Below, piece after piece: positions 26,937 through 35,580 of a stretch of 64,000 nt of DNA. Under the pieces are notes generated by a model. That model was not told where the DNA came from and made no database searches. It was given only the letters and a program-made list of their open reading frames with translations. The stretch covers positions 24,655 through 88,654 of the forward strand of contig NZ_JAPHPW010000021.1 in NCBI RefSeq assembly GCF_026241515.1, given 5' to 3'. The position numbers were made by a program, and so were the translations under genes. Origin of the DNA: Vibrio sp. 14G-20 (GTDB taxonomy: Bacteria > Pseudomonadota > Gammaproteobacteria > Enterobacterales > Vibrionaceae). Within the stretch, counting starts at the first letter, position 1. Every line of letters starts with the position of its first letter.

Positions 26937-27626
26937 ATGAAACCTACTATTTTAGCCGTTGTTATCGGCATGACTGTTTCTACAAATGTTCTAGCTAACG
27001 AAGAATTCCGCTCTCATGGTGCACACGTACACGGTCAAGTTGAAGTAAACATCGCGCAAGATGGGCAAGAACTGCTTGTTGAAGTGACCGCTCCCGGCGC
27101 GGATGTGGTTGGCTTTGAACATGCTCCAGAAACAGCAGAACAAAAGAAAGTGTTTGAGCAGGCTATCGCACAATTAAACAAGCCAGAAGAGCTGTTTAGT
27201 TTTAACAATGCGAGTTGTACTCTGAAGTTCAAGTCAGTGGCGAACACCTTAGAAGGCGACCATGAAGGCCATGATCATGCGGAACACGGTCATGACGAGC
27301 ACAAAGACCATGACCACGCTGAACACGATCATGATGACCACAAAGGCCATGACCATGCTGAACACGATCATGACGACCACAAAGACCATGACCATGCTGA
27401 GCACGATCATGATGACCACAAAGACCATGACCATGCTGAAGGTGGCCACGGTGAATTCACGGTTGAGTACCATTACCAATGTTCAGACGTTGCTCAGCTA
27501 GACACAGTTAGCACTCAATGGTTCTCTAAGTTCAGTAATACAGAAAAAATGACTGTTAACTTGCTAACAGACACAGCTCAGGTACAAGAAGTGCTTAACG
27601 CAGAGCGTATTAGTTTCCGATTCTAA
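26937..27626 (+). CDS. zrgA: Zinc uptake protein ZrgA (DUF2796), His-rich
   Basis: Periplasmic zinc-binding protein of 229 residues from a zinc-repressed locus described in Vibrio cholerae, where zrg genes aid zinc acquisition beside ZnuABC. A signal peptide (MKPTILAVVIGMTVSTNVLA) is followed by HGAHVHGQ, which resembles a metal site. Residues 111-162 are four 13-residue tandem repeats of the type (G/D)HDHAEHDHDDHK, plus a partial fifth, giving a very dense His/Asp zone. A folded C-terminal part follows. The His-rich zone may act as a zinc sponge, like the His-loop of ZnuA (inference). Confidence 0.85.
   Translation: MKPTILAVVIGMTVSTNVLANEEFRSHGAHVHGQVEVNIAQDGQELLVEVTAPGADVVGFEHAPETAEQKKVFEQAIAQLNKPEELFSFNNASCTLKFKSVANTLEGDHEGHDHAEHGHDEHKDHDHAEHDHDDHKGHDHAEHDHDDHKDHDHAEHDHDDHKDHDHAEGGHGEFTVEYHYQCSDVAQLDTVSTQWFSKFSNTEKMTVNLLTDTAQVQEVLNAERISFRF
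27267..27440 (+). repeat. 39-bp coding tandem repeats in zrgA
   Basis: Four full and one partial 39-bp units encode the 13-residue His/Asp repeat. Adjacent units are nearly identical at DNA level, differing mainly at third positions and at one Gly/Asp codon. Copy number is likely to vary by slippage or recombination. Confidence 0.85.
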
Positions 27627-27656
27627 TCACTCCTAGGTCGGATTAAACGTAAAATA

Positions 27657-27690
27657 AACAGCCAGGTAAGTCATCACTTACTTGGTTGTT
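27657..27690 (+). promoter_or_regulatory. 15-bp intercistronic hairpin after zrgA
   Basis: AACAGCCAGGTAAGT pairs with ACTTACTTGGTTGTT (two G-U pairs) around loop CATC in the 141-nt gap between zrgA and the ABC genes. There is no U-tract, so it is more likely an mRNA stabiliser or partial attenuator than a full terminator. Confidence 0.55.
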
Positions 27691-27767
27691 CAAATCGGTG
27701 TGTTCTGGGGAATTTATGTTTCAAATAGCTGTCCAGTAGATACACCGCTTTAATTATTGGAGCTAAT

Positions 27768-28484
27768 ATGCCTTCTGACAGTTCATCACTTGTGGTCAAA
27801 CTCGAAAATATCAGCTTTCGTTGGAAGCCTGAATTACCACCAACGCTAGAGATCCCCTCTCTGTACATCCAAGCCCAAGAGCACCTTTTTATTAAAGGGC
27901 CAAGTGGATGTGGAAAATCAACATTGTTAGGGCTACTGACAGGAATCAACCAAGCCGAGCAAGGAGAAGTCTCTATCCTTGATCAAGACCTTACTCAGCT
28001 TACACCTCGTCAAAGAGATAAATTCAGAGCAGATCATATTGGTTATATTTTCCAACAATTTAACCTGCTTCCTTATCTATCAGTTATCGATAACGTGACG
28101 CTTCCTTGCCTGTTTTCACAGATTCGTAAACAGCAAGTCGCTGAAAGCCAGAAAAGCTTACAAGAGACGGCTCGAGAGTTGTTACTCCGATTAAAGCTAC
28201 CTCAAACCTTGATGGACAAGCCTGTTACCGAGTTGAGCATTGGTCAACAACAACGTGTAGCCGCAGCCCGTGCCCTAATCGGCCAGCCCAAAATCATCAT
28301 TGCAGATGAACCAACATCCGCATTGGATCATGACAACCGAGAAGCCTTTATCGAACTGTTGTTAGAACAAGCTAACCAGGCAGGTTCTACTCTTATCTTT
28401 GTTAGCCATGATCCCACACTAGAAAAGTTGTTCACTCGAACCATAGATTTAAAAACCGTTAATCAAGCTAAGGTTGTCGTATGA
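27768..28484 (+). CDS. ABC transporter ATPase of the zinc locus (LolD/MacB type)
   Basis: ATPase of 238 residues. Walker A GPSGCGKST at 44-52 and Walker B IIIADEPTSALD at about 177-188 are intact. The signature is LSIGQ at 156-160 instead of LSGGQ. The SALDHDNREAF stretch and the general pattern place it with the LolD/MacB/FtsE group rather than with ZnuC importers. It overlaps the permease gene by 4 nt (ATGA). Its role in the zinc locus is inferred from the shared Zur-like control and from the V. cholerae zrg locus. Confidence 0.85.
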   Translation: MPSDSSSLVVKLENISFRWKPELPPTLEIPSLYIQAQEHLFIKGPSGCGKSTLLGLLTGINQAEQGEVSILDQDLTQLTPRQRDKFRADHIGYIFQQFNLLPYLSVIDNVTLPCLFSQIRKQQVAESQKSLQETARELLLRLKLPQTLMDKPVTELSIGQQQRVAAARALIGQPKIIIADEPTSALDHDNREAFIELLLEQANQAGSTLIFVSHDPTLEKLFTRTIDLKTVNQAKVVV

Positions 28485-29740
28485 AAGTAATTACTCACTT
28501 AGCCCTAAAAAGCGTACTCAACCGCAAAGCGACCGCCATCCTTACCATTCTCACGGTTGCTGTATCCATCATTCTCTTGCTCGGCGTAGAGCGCGTTAGA
28601 ACCGAAGCAAAAAGCAGTTTCGCCAATACGATTTCAGGTACTGACCTTATCGTTGGAGGCCGTTCTGGTCAGGTAAACCTTCTGCTTTACTCAGTATTCA
28701 GAATCGGTAATGCGACCAACAACATCGACTGGAAAAGCTACCAAGAATTTAGCCAGCACAACGCTGTAAAGTGGGCGATACCAATCTCACTGGGTGATTC
28801 ACACAAAGGCTTCCGCGTGATGGGTACAAATCATAGTTACTTTGAAAACTATCGCTATGGAAGTAAGCAATTACTTACTTTCCAACAAGGTAAAGAATTT
28901 GAACAGCTATTTGATGTAGTGATTGGTGCCGATGTCGCGAAGAAGTTGAACTATACGATTGGTGACCAAATCATTCTTGCGCACGGTATCAGTGATGTTG
29001 CGTTTAGCCGTCACGATAATCTGCCCTTCAAGATCGTGGGAATACTGGCACCAACCGGAACACCAGTAGACAAAACCGTACACGTATCGCTAGAGGCAAT
29101 CGAAGCGATTCACGTTGGCTGGGAATCAGGTGCCAACTTAGGTCACACGCCGGATGCTGAAACGCTCAAGACCTACGATTTCCAACCTAAACAGATTACT
29201 GCGATGATGGTTGGCCTTAACTCGAAAATCCAAACCTTCGCACTGCAACGAGAAATCAATAACTACCGCCAAGAGCCGTTGAGCGCCATTATGCCGGGCA
29301 TTGCGCTTCACGAATTGTGGGGAATGATGGCTGTAGCAGAACAAGCACTGTTAATTGTTTCAGGGTTTGTTGTTGTCGCCGGTTTATTGGGCATGCTCAG
29401 TAGCCTACTCACTAGTTTGCAAGAAAGGCGTCGAGAGATGGCTATCCTACGTGCGATGGGCGCAAGACCTCGTCATGTGTTTGGTTTGCTAATTAGTGAA
29501 GCCAGTGCACTGACCTTCCTCGGTATCACATTGGGTGTTGCCGTGTTGTTTGCTCTGATCGCAGTAGTTGCTCCTATTGTGCAACAAAGCTATGGTATCA
29601 ACATATCGATATCCGCAATCACACCTCATGAGTGGAAACTGCTTATGTTGGTGCAAGTTGCCGGAATCATTATCGGCTTTATTCCCGCTTTCAGGGCTTA
29701 CCGTCAGTCATTGTCTGATGGCATGACTATTCGAATCTAA
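28481..29740 (+). CDS. FtsX/MacB-like ABC permease of the zinc locus
   Basis: Membrane protein of 419 residues. One N-terminal transmembrane helix (KATAILTILTVAVSIILLLG) is followed by a large periplasmic domain over about residues 42-290. Three C-terminal helices then follow, with a cytoplasmic loop LQERRREMAILRAMGARPRHV that contacts the ATPase. This is the FtsX/MacB (type VII) architecture, which normally works by mechanotransmission or extrusion rather than import. Start overlaps the ATPase stop. Followed after 14 nt by a DUF3299-like gene. Confidence 0.87.
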   Translation: MKVITHLALKSVLNRKATAILTILTVAVSIILLLGVERVRTEAKSSFANTISGTDLIVGGRSGQVNLLLYSVFRIGNATNNIDWKSYQEFSQHNAVKWAIPISLGDSHKGFRVMGTNHSYFENYRYGSKQLLTFQQGKEFEQLFDVVIGADVAKKLNYTIGDQIILAHGISDVAFSRHDNLPFKIVGILAPTGTPVDKTVHVSLEAIEAIHVGWESGANLGHTPDAETLKTYDFQPKQITAMMVGLNSKIQTFALQREINNYRQEPLSAIMPGIALHELWGMMAVAEQALLIVSGFVVVAGLLGMLSSLLTSLQERRREMAILRAMGARPRHVFGLLISEASALTFLGITLGVAVLFALIAVVAPIVQQSYGINISISAITPHEWKLLMLVQVAGIIIGFIPAFRAYRQSLSDGMTIRI

Positions 29741-29754
29741 AATAGGAACCTACG

Positions 29755-30270
29755 ATGCAACGCAAATTCCTACTGATACTTGGGTTACTTATGTTCCCAT
29801 TTATCAGCACAGCTCACGCTGACACCACTCAGACTGACGAATCGGTATTAACACTCGATTGGATTGACTTAATTCCAGAATCGGAACGAGCACAACTAGA
29901 TTCATTTGGCATGCCGATGGTTAACCACGACAGTATGGACAAACCTCAACAATCGACACTTGGCGCTGTTCGTCCGGAGTTGAATGGCAGCACAGTTAAG
30001 ATCCCAGGCTTTGTGATTCCATTGGAAGGCGATGAGAACATGATCACGGAGTTTCTGTTGGTGCCTTACTTTGGCGCATGTATCCACGTGCCACCGCCGC
30101 CACCGAACCAAATCATCTATGTGAAGTTCCCTAAAGGTGCACCGATCCAGCAGTTATGGGATGTGATCTATTTAGTTGGTACACTGAAAACGGAATCAAT
30201 AAGCCACGACTTGGCGCAAACTGGTTATCTTATTGAAGGTACTGCAATAGAAGAATATGACGACATGTAG
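29755..30270 (+). CDS. DUF3299-like exported protein
   Basis: Protein of 171 residues with a signal peptide (MQRKFLLILGLLMFPFISTAHA). The mature part carries LDWIDLIPESERAQL and the conserved block GFVIPLEGDE...FLLVPYFGACIHVPPPPPNQIIYV, which I recognise as DUF3299. The GACIHVPPPPPNQ block contains Cys and His that might bind metal. Genes of this type often accompany FtsX-type ABC pairs. It is the last plus-strand gene of the zinc locus, and its exact role is unknown. Confidence 0.82.
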   Translation: MQRKFLLILGLLMFPFISTAHADTTQTDESVLTLDWIDLIPESERAQLDSFGMPMVNHDSMDKPQQSTLGAVRPELNGSTVKIPGFVIPLEGDENMITEFLLVPYFGACIHVPPPPPNQIIYVKFPKGAPIQQLWDVIYLVGTLKTESISHDLAQTGYLIEGTAIEEYDDM

Positions 30271-30360
30271 TCATTAGAAGGGTGGCTCAAGGATGAGCTG
30301 CCGTCACTGAACAAAAGATATTATTCAATAACAGTTTAATAACGATAATTTTCTTCTAAA

Positions 30361-30465
30361 TTACGCGATGTAATTAGATAAGTAAGCTAGAACGGCGACA
30401 TAAGTCGCGAGTAATAACCCTATACTAAGCTGTTTCTTCAGCTTGTTATCATTGACTTGATTCAT
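30361..30465 (-). CDS. Unannotated 34-residue single-span membrane peptide
   Basis: Reading the minus strand, an ATG at 30465 is preceded by a very strong ribosome site (AGGGAGGGG, about five bases before the start). It opens a frame of 34 codons ending in TAA. The peptide has a polar, Lys-rich head (MNQVNDNKLKKQ) and one hydrophobic helix (LLLATYVAVLAYL within residues 17-29), ending NYIA. It resembles known small membrane regulators only in general shape; I do not recognise a family. It is convergent with the zinc locus, so it may or may not be functionally linked. Confidence 0.6.
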   Translation of the reverse strand: MNQVNDNKLKKQLSIGLLLATYVAVLAYLSNYIA

Positions 30466-30621
30466 AACCCCTCCCTGAGAACTACAACAAATTTAACATT
30501 TTATTATCATCAGCAAAAGTAAAATTTTGTTGAAACCTTCAACTCTGCACGCAAAATCTAGCCACCAATAAGATAAAGAGTTACATTTTAGACAGTTAAG
30601 TCGTCTCCTAACGGTACTCTT
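30466..30621. promoter_or_regulatory. Divergent gap between the small peptide and the hypothetical gene
   Basis: AT-rich gap of about 155 nt that must hold promoters for both the small minus-strand peptide gene and the plus-strand gene at 30622. No clear operator was seen. Confidence 0.3.
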
Positions 30622-31530
30622 ATGTCAGAAACCAAACAGCCAGTGATCATTGAGCATGCTAGCGATACACAGCACAAGCATGAGAAAAAGCCTCATATTG
30701 CCGACAGTGCTAGCAGGATGCTGCACATCGCACAAAGCTTCGGCCTCGATTCCTTAATTAGTCATAGTGCAAAGCCAAACGATAAAGCTGAGAGTACCCT
30801 TATCGAACGGGCACTATTACGAGAGAAAAAACGTAGAGAGCTTCGCCAAAAGAACCTAGAACAAATTCTGAAATTGGCACACACTTCATGTAAAGATGAA
30901 GCGGCTGGAGATCCTGATCAGGACTGGCTATACCGTTTCTTCGATATGGCACAAGAGATCCACAATACATCGATGCAGAGGCTATGGGCTCAAGTACTGA
31001 AACGAGAAGTCACCAACCCAGGCTCGACGTCAATGAAGGCACTTCAGATCTTAAAAGACATGACACCAAAAGAAGCGCTCACCCTACAAAGAGCGGCTTC
31101 ATTGGGTTGTAGCTTTGGTAGCGATAACAGCAGAAAGCTCTTACTCGGCTTTAAATCTCATGCTGGGTTATTCAGCTTTAGCAAAAGGGACACCACTAAC
31201 ACCATCAACCTTGGTGGGTACAACTTGCCCTACTCTAGCCTGCTCCACTTGATAGAGCTCGGGATTATTCTGGGCACAGAATTAGAATCAGGAGAGATTG
31301 ATTTCGATCCAGCCCTGCACTTAACCTATCAAGGTAAGAGCATGTCACTGGCGCCTATTTCAAAAGGGGTCAAGCTGGTTTACTACCGATTCAGTCCAAC
31401 CGGTAACGAGCTGTGCACCTTACTTGGCAACAAACCCAACATACAGTATTACGACCAACTGATTGCACTATTGAGCCAGAAATTCACGGTTCAGACAGAA
31501 GTGAAAAGCAGCGTGAATTACACCGTCTAG
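30622..31530 (+). CDS. Conserved hypothetical protein (DUF2806/TIGR03899-like)
   Basis: Cytoplasmic protein of 302 residues with no signal peptide or membrane segment. A charged helix follows residue 58 (IERALLREKKRRELRQKN). The block DQDWLYRFFDMAQEIHNTSMQRLWAQVLKREV is typical of a family I associate with DUF2806/TIGR03899. The C-terminal half looks alpha/beta, with LTPISKGVKLVYYRFSPTGNELC-like content. Function unknown. It stands alone, convergent with cysC. Confidence 0.65.
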   Translation: MSETKQPVIIEHASDTQHKHEKKPHIADSASRMLHIAQSFGLDSLISHSAKPNDKAESTLIERALLREKKRRELRQKNLEQILKLAHTSCKDEAAGDPDQDWLYRFFDMAQEIHNTSMQRLWAQVLKREVTNPGSTSMKALQILKDMTPKEALTLQRAASLGCSFGSDNSRKLLLGFKSHAGLFSFSKRDTTNTINLGGYNLPYSSLLHLIELGIILGTELESGEIDFDPALHLTYQGKSMSLAPISKGVKLVYYRFSPTGNELCTLLGNKPNIQYYDQLIALLSQKFTVQTEVKSSVNYTV

Positions 31531-31626
31531 GCACTCAATAGTGCAAAGAATAAACGGTGTAAAGAGTGAAGAATATTGAGAGGAATAAAGAGAATCTAGA
31601 GGATAGGTTTCTTGTCTCGGTAAACC

Positions 31627-31680
31627 AAGGCTGTACTACTTATCAGTTATGAACAAATCGATAAGCAAGTGGACAGCCTT
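31627..31680. repeat. Nested inverted repeat between the hypothetical gene and cysC
   Basis: AAGGCTGT (31627-31634) with ACAGCCTT (31673-31680), and inside them CTTATC (31639-31644) with GATAAG (31660-31665). It lies in the convergent gap of 166 nt. It lacks a T-run, so terminator function is doubtful. Confidence 0.5.
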
Positions 31681-31696
31681 AGTCATACCAGCGATC

Positions 31697-32317
31697 TCAA
31701 TTGGCTAAAATATTACGCTTCTCTAAAGCATCAATACACAATTCGACCAATTCATCGAGTGTCTTCTCACCTGCGGGTAAATCAATCTCAGGATTCTGAG
31801 GCGCTTCGTACACTGAACTAATACCTGTAAAGTTCGGTATCTCTCCGGCACGTGCTTTCTTATACAGACCTTTAGGGTCACGCTGTTCGCAAACCTCAAG
31901 TGGTGTATTAACAAACACCTCTAGAAACTCACCTTCAGGCAATAAATCACGCACCAACTGTCTCTCCGCTTGATGTGGCGAAATAAACGCAGACAACACG
32001 ATCAAACCTGCGTCCGCCATCAATTTAGCCAACTCACCAATACGACGAATATTCTCTCGACGGTCTTGCTCAGAGAAACCAAGATCGCTACATAATCCGT
32101 GACGAACATTATCGCCATCCAATAAATAAGTATGGTAACCAAGCTGTGCTAAGCGGTTTTCTAATGCTCCAGCGACTGTCGACTTCCCAGAACCAGATAA
32201 TCCCGTGAACCAGAGCACGGCTGGCTTTTGTGATTTCAGATCAGAGCGGAATGTTTTATCAATCGAGTGTTGATGCCACACAACATTCTCATCTTTTGGT
32301 TTGAGTACTGCGGTCAT
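31697..32317 (-). CDS. cysC: Adenylylsulfate kinase
   Basis: Phosphorylates APS to PAPS in assimilatory sulfate reduction. The 206 residues carry P-loop GLSGSGKST at 39-47, and the APS-binding region DGDNVRHGLCSDLGFSEQDRRENIRR near 67-92. FISPHQAERQLVRDL and the GLYKKARAGEIPNFTG lid follow. It is the last gene of the cysD-cysN-permease-cysC operon, 24 nt after the permease. Confidence 0.96.
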   Translation of the reverse strand: MTAVLKPKDENVVWHQHSIDKTFRSDLKSQKPAVLWFTGLSGSGKSTVAGALENRLAQLGYHTYLLDGDNVRHGLCSDLGFSEQDRRENIRRIGELAKLMADAGLIVLSAFISPHQAERQLVRDLLPEGEFLEVFVNTPLEVCEQRDPKGLYKKARAGEIPNFTGISSVYEAPQNPEIDLPAGEKTLDELVELCIDALEKRNILAN

Positions 32318-32341
32318 AATTAGTCCTTTAAATAAACAGCA

Positions 32342-34066
32342 TTAAAATGGGAAAAAATAAGGAATTAGGGTCAATACCAAGCCCGAATAGACAATCGAGA
32401 TTGGAATACCAATGCGCAAATAATCCGTAATATGATAATTACCTACGCTATATACGAGTAAATTGGTTTGGTAACCATAGGGAGAGATAAAGCTAGCACT
32501 GGCGCCAAACAACACCGCCATGATAAATGGCATAGGGTCAACGCCATAGCCGATAGCCATGCTGTAGCCAATTGGGAACGAGAGTGCTGCGGCCGCATTA
32601 TTAGTAACAAGCTCAGTCAGAACCAAGGTCATGAAATAGGTCGCAACTAACGCACCGAACACACCCCAGCCATTAAAGGCTTCCATAAACATCAGCCCCA
32701 TACGCTCAGACAAACCCGATGAAATCATCAGTTGAGCAATAGAAAGTGCAGAGCCAACGATCACCACAATATCAACCGGAAAACGGCGACGAAGCTCACC
32801 AAGTTGCACTACGCCAAAGGCCACCAGCAGCAGTAAGAAACCAGCCAGCCCTTTGATAATCGGCACGGCTTCAGCAAGGGCCAAACCAATCACACTAGCA
32901 AAACCGAGCAATACAAACGTCGATTTATCCGCATCAAGCTTGGCACTCGAGTCCAAGTCATTCATCAACACAAACTCTTTGTTGTGTTGCTGGCGCTGTT
33001 CTTCAAAGCGTTTGCCTGGAACCAAAATCAAGGTATCACCAGCGGTTAGTGTGATGTTCCCAAGGCCACCTTCGAGGCGTTCATGACCACGACGAATAGC
33101 GACCACAACCGCATCGAAACGATCTCTGAACTGGCTAGTTTTCAGGGTTTTGTTACAGAAGCTTGCTGACGAACTCACCACCACTTCAACAAAGCTCTGG
33201 CCATTAAGGTGGTGCTGACCAAACAGAGTTAGTCCTTGAATTTCTTGCAGTGTCGCCACACTCTCGACATCGCCACAAAACAGTAATCGGTCTCGAGCTT
33301 GGAGTATGAAGTCAGGGTCTATAGACGCGGTTGTTTTACCGTCTCTAATCACTTCTGCTAAGAACAGTTTTCTCAATGCTCTGAGGTTATTCTCGCTCAC
33401 ACTGCGGCCAACTAACGGTGAACCGGGTTCAACTCTGGCTTCTAGAAAGTAAGGCAGATCGTCCTGCGAGCCGTCATCGTAGCTTGGCAAGAAGTAGCTC
33501 AGAGGGATAAGGATCAACACACCACCCACTAAGACGGCTAAACCGATCAATGTTGGTGTGAAAAAGTTTAAGCTCGGCAATCCTGCATCTTCAACAAAGC
33601 TATTAATGATCAAATTGGTTGAGGTGCCGATCAATGTCAGCGTACCACCTAAAATGGCAGCGTATGACAGAGGGATAAGTAACTTAGATGGCGCGTGTTG
33701 TTGATTACGTTTGATCGCTCCGATCAAAGAGACAACCACCGCCGTGTTATTGGTAAAAGAAGAAAGTAGCGCTGTGGAAATACCCAACTTCGCAACCACG
33801 GTACCTAGCCTACCTTCAGAGATATTGCGGCTAACCCAGCTGATTAAGCGAGTTTTCTCCAACGCACTTGATGCGAGGATCAGTAGAATTAAAGTCAGTA
33901 ACGAGGAGTTAGTGAAGTTATTAGCCAAGCTCGACAAGTCGATCATGCCAGCCATAAAAGCAATAAACGCCGCGCCAGCAAAGATAAAGCTTGGCTTAAT
34001 ACGGGTAACGAGCAGGCAAGTAATAATGCCGAGCAAAATCGCTAATACAAATCCTTGTTGCCACAT
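32342..34066 (-). CDS. SLC13-family permease with RCK_C domains, probable sulfate transporter
   Basis: Inner-membrane transporter of 574 residues. The two halves of a DASS/ArsB-like fold flank a soluble centre (about residues 200-370) that contains two TrkA-C (RCK_C) domains, for example VEPGSPLVGRSVSENNLRALRKLFLAEVIR. The SSFTNNTAVVVSLIGAIKRN motif marks the first half, and VTNNAAAALSFPIGY the matching motif in the second. Its place between cysN and cysC points to sulfate as substrate; this is inference by context. No ABC sulfate importer is seen in the window. Confidence 0.88.
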   Translation of the reverse strand: MWQQGFVLAILLGIITCLLVTRIKPSFIFAGAAFIAFMAGMIDLSSLANNFTNSSLLTLILLILASSALEKTRLISWVSRNISEGRLGTVVAKLGISTALLSSFTNNTAVVVSLIGAIKRNQQHAPSKLLIPLSYAAILGGTLTLIGTSTNLIINSFVEDAGLPSLNFFTPTLIGLAVLVGGVLILIPLSYFLPSYDDGSQDDLPYFLEARVEPGSPLVGRSVSENNLRALRKLFLAEVIRDGKTTASIDPDFILQARDRLLFCGDVESVATLQEIQGLTLFGQHHLNGQSFVEVVVSSSASFCNKTLKTSQFRDRFDAVVVAIRRGHERLEGGLGNITLTAGDTLILVPGKRFEEQRQQHNKEFVLMNDLDSSAKLDADKSTFVLLGFASVIGLALAEAVPIIKGLAGFLLLLVAFGVVQLGELRRRFPVDIVVIVGSALSIAQLMISSGLSERMGLMFMEAFNGWGVFGALVATYFMTLVLTELVTNNAAAALSFPIGYSMAIGYGVDPMPFIMAVLFGASASFISPYGYQTNLLVYSVGNYHITDYLRIGIPISIVYSGLVLTLIPYFFPF

Positions 34067-34131
34067 ATACCCGTCCTTTATGGCGGAAACGATGGGTTTC
34101 CGCCTGATTCAATAAGCTGTTACTTGGTCGT

Positions 34132-35562
34132 TTATGACTTCAGTAATTGGCTTAGATCTTTGGCATCCCAATGAGGGAAATGCTTACGAACCAGAGCGTT
34201 GAACTCAAGTTCAAATGCAGAGATGTTACCGACTTGCTGTTCAACAGAGTCCAAACGGTCTCGAATCAAACCAGCACCAACCGTCACGTTGGTTAGACGG
34301 TCGATAACGATGAAACCACCGGTATCCGCACTCTCACGGTATTTATCCAATGCGACAGTCTCGTTCAAAGACCATTCACACAAGCCAATACCATTCAGTG
34401 GTAACTCATCGACAGCGTGGGTCGACAGGTTGTTGATGTCATATTGGTGGCGAACCGTTTCAACCTGACCGACGGTTTTCTTGCCTGCGATTTTGATGTC
34501 GTAAGCTTTACCCGGTTGCAGTGGTTGTTCTGTCATCCACACGATGTCTGCCAATACGTGGTTAGTGGATTCAATTTGCGCGTTTTCCAACACAATCAAA
34601 TCACCACGGCTGATATCGATTTCATCTTCAAGGGTCAGCGTTACCGCCAAGCCCGCTTGTGCTGATTCAAGTTCACCATCAAAGGTCACAATGCTTGCCA
34701 CCTTAGAGGTTTTACCTGAAGGCAACGCCTTGATTTCATCACCCACGCTGACACGACCAGAAGCTACTGTGCCGGCAAAGCCTCGGAAATCTAGGTTAGG
34801 ACGATTGACGTACTGCACTGGGAAACGGAATTCACCCGCAGAGCGTTTTTGGTCAATGTCTACGTTCTCTAGTACTTCTAATAGCGATGGACCTTCGAAC
34901 CATGCAAGCTCTTTACTTGGTGCAGCAACGTTAATGCCTTCAAGTGCCGAAACAGGCAGGATCTGAATATTAGTCTCACCCTCTAGGTTTTCAGCAAACT
35001 CTAGGTACTGATCGCGAATCTCCTCAAAACGATCTTGCGAGTACTCGACGAGATCCATCTTGTTGACTGCGACGATGAAATGCTTCAAACCAAGCAGGTT
35101 AGAAATAAACGAGTGACGACGTGTTTGATCCAGTACGCCCTTACGAGCATCAATCAAGATCACAGCCAGATCACACGTTGAAGCGCCTGTTGCCATGTTA
35201 CGCGTGTACTGCTCATGCCCTGGGGTATCAGCAATAATGAATTTACGCTTTTGAGTCGAGAAATAACGATAAGCTACATCGATCGTAATCCCTTGCTCAC
35301 GCTCAGCCTGTAAACCATCAACAAGCAGTGCCAAATCAGGCTTCTCACCTGTCGTACCCACTCGTTGGCTATCCGAGTGAACCGCGGCTAGCTGATCTTC
35401 ATAAATCTGTTTTGTATCATGGAGCAAGCGACCGATTAACGTACTTTTACCGTCATCTACTGAGCCACAAGTTAAAAATCTAAGCATAGATTTATGCTGA
35501 TGCTGACTTAGATAACCTTCAATCCCTAGTTCAGCCAATTCGGCTTCTACTGCACTATTCAT
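34132..35562 (-). CDS. cysN: Sulfate adenylyltransferase subunit 1 (GTPase)
   Basis: GTPase subunit that drives APS synthesis by CysD. A translational-GTPase-like protein of 476 residues with G1 GSVDDGKST at 33-41, G3 DTPGH at 112-116 and G4 NKMD at 167-170. Beta-barrel domains II and III follow. It is a stand-alone CysN without a fused APS kinase, consistent with a separate cysC in the operon. It follows cysD by 18 nt. Confidence 0.96.
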   Translation of the reverse strand: MNSAVEAELAELGIEGYLSQHQHKSMLRFLTCGSVDDGKSTLIGRLLHDTKQIYEDQLAAVHSDSQRVGTTGEKPDLALLVDGLQAEREQGITIDVAYRYFSTQKRKFIIADTPGHEQYTRNMATGASTCDLAVILIDARKGVLDQTRRHSFISNLLGLKHFIVAVNKMDLVEYSQDRFEEIRDQYLEFAENLEGETNIQILPVSALEGINVAAPSKELAWFEGPSLLEVLENVDIDQKRSAGEFRFPVQYVNRPNLDFRGFAGTVASGRVSVGDEIKALPSGKTSKVASIVTFDGELESAQAGLAVTLTLEDEIDISRGDLIVLENAQIESTNHVLADIVWMTEQPLQPGKAYDIKIAGKKTVGQVETVRHQYDINNLSTHAVDELPLNGIGLCEWSLNETVALDKYRESADTGGFIVIDRLTNVTVGAGLIRDRLDSVEQQVGNISAFELEFNALVRKHFPHWDAKDLSQLLKS

Positions 35563-35580
35563 TTTTCTTTCCTTAGATTC

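Noticed and set aside
27249..27479. Minus-strand frame rich in Met/Val opposite zrgA
   Set aside because: A shadow of the His-rich repeat on the other strand (ATG/GTC runs complement CAT/GAC).
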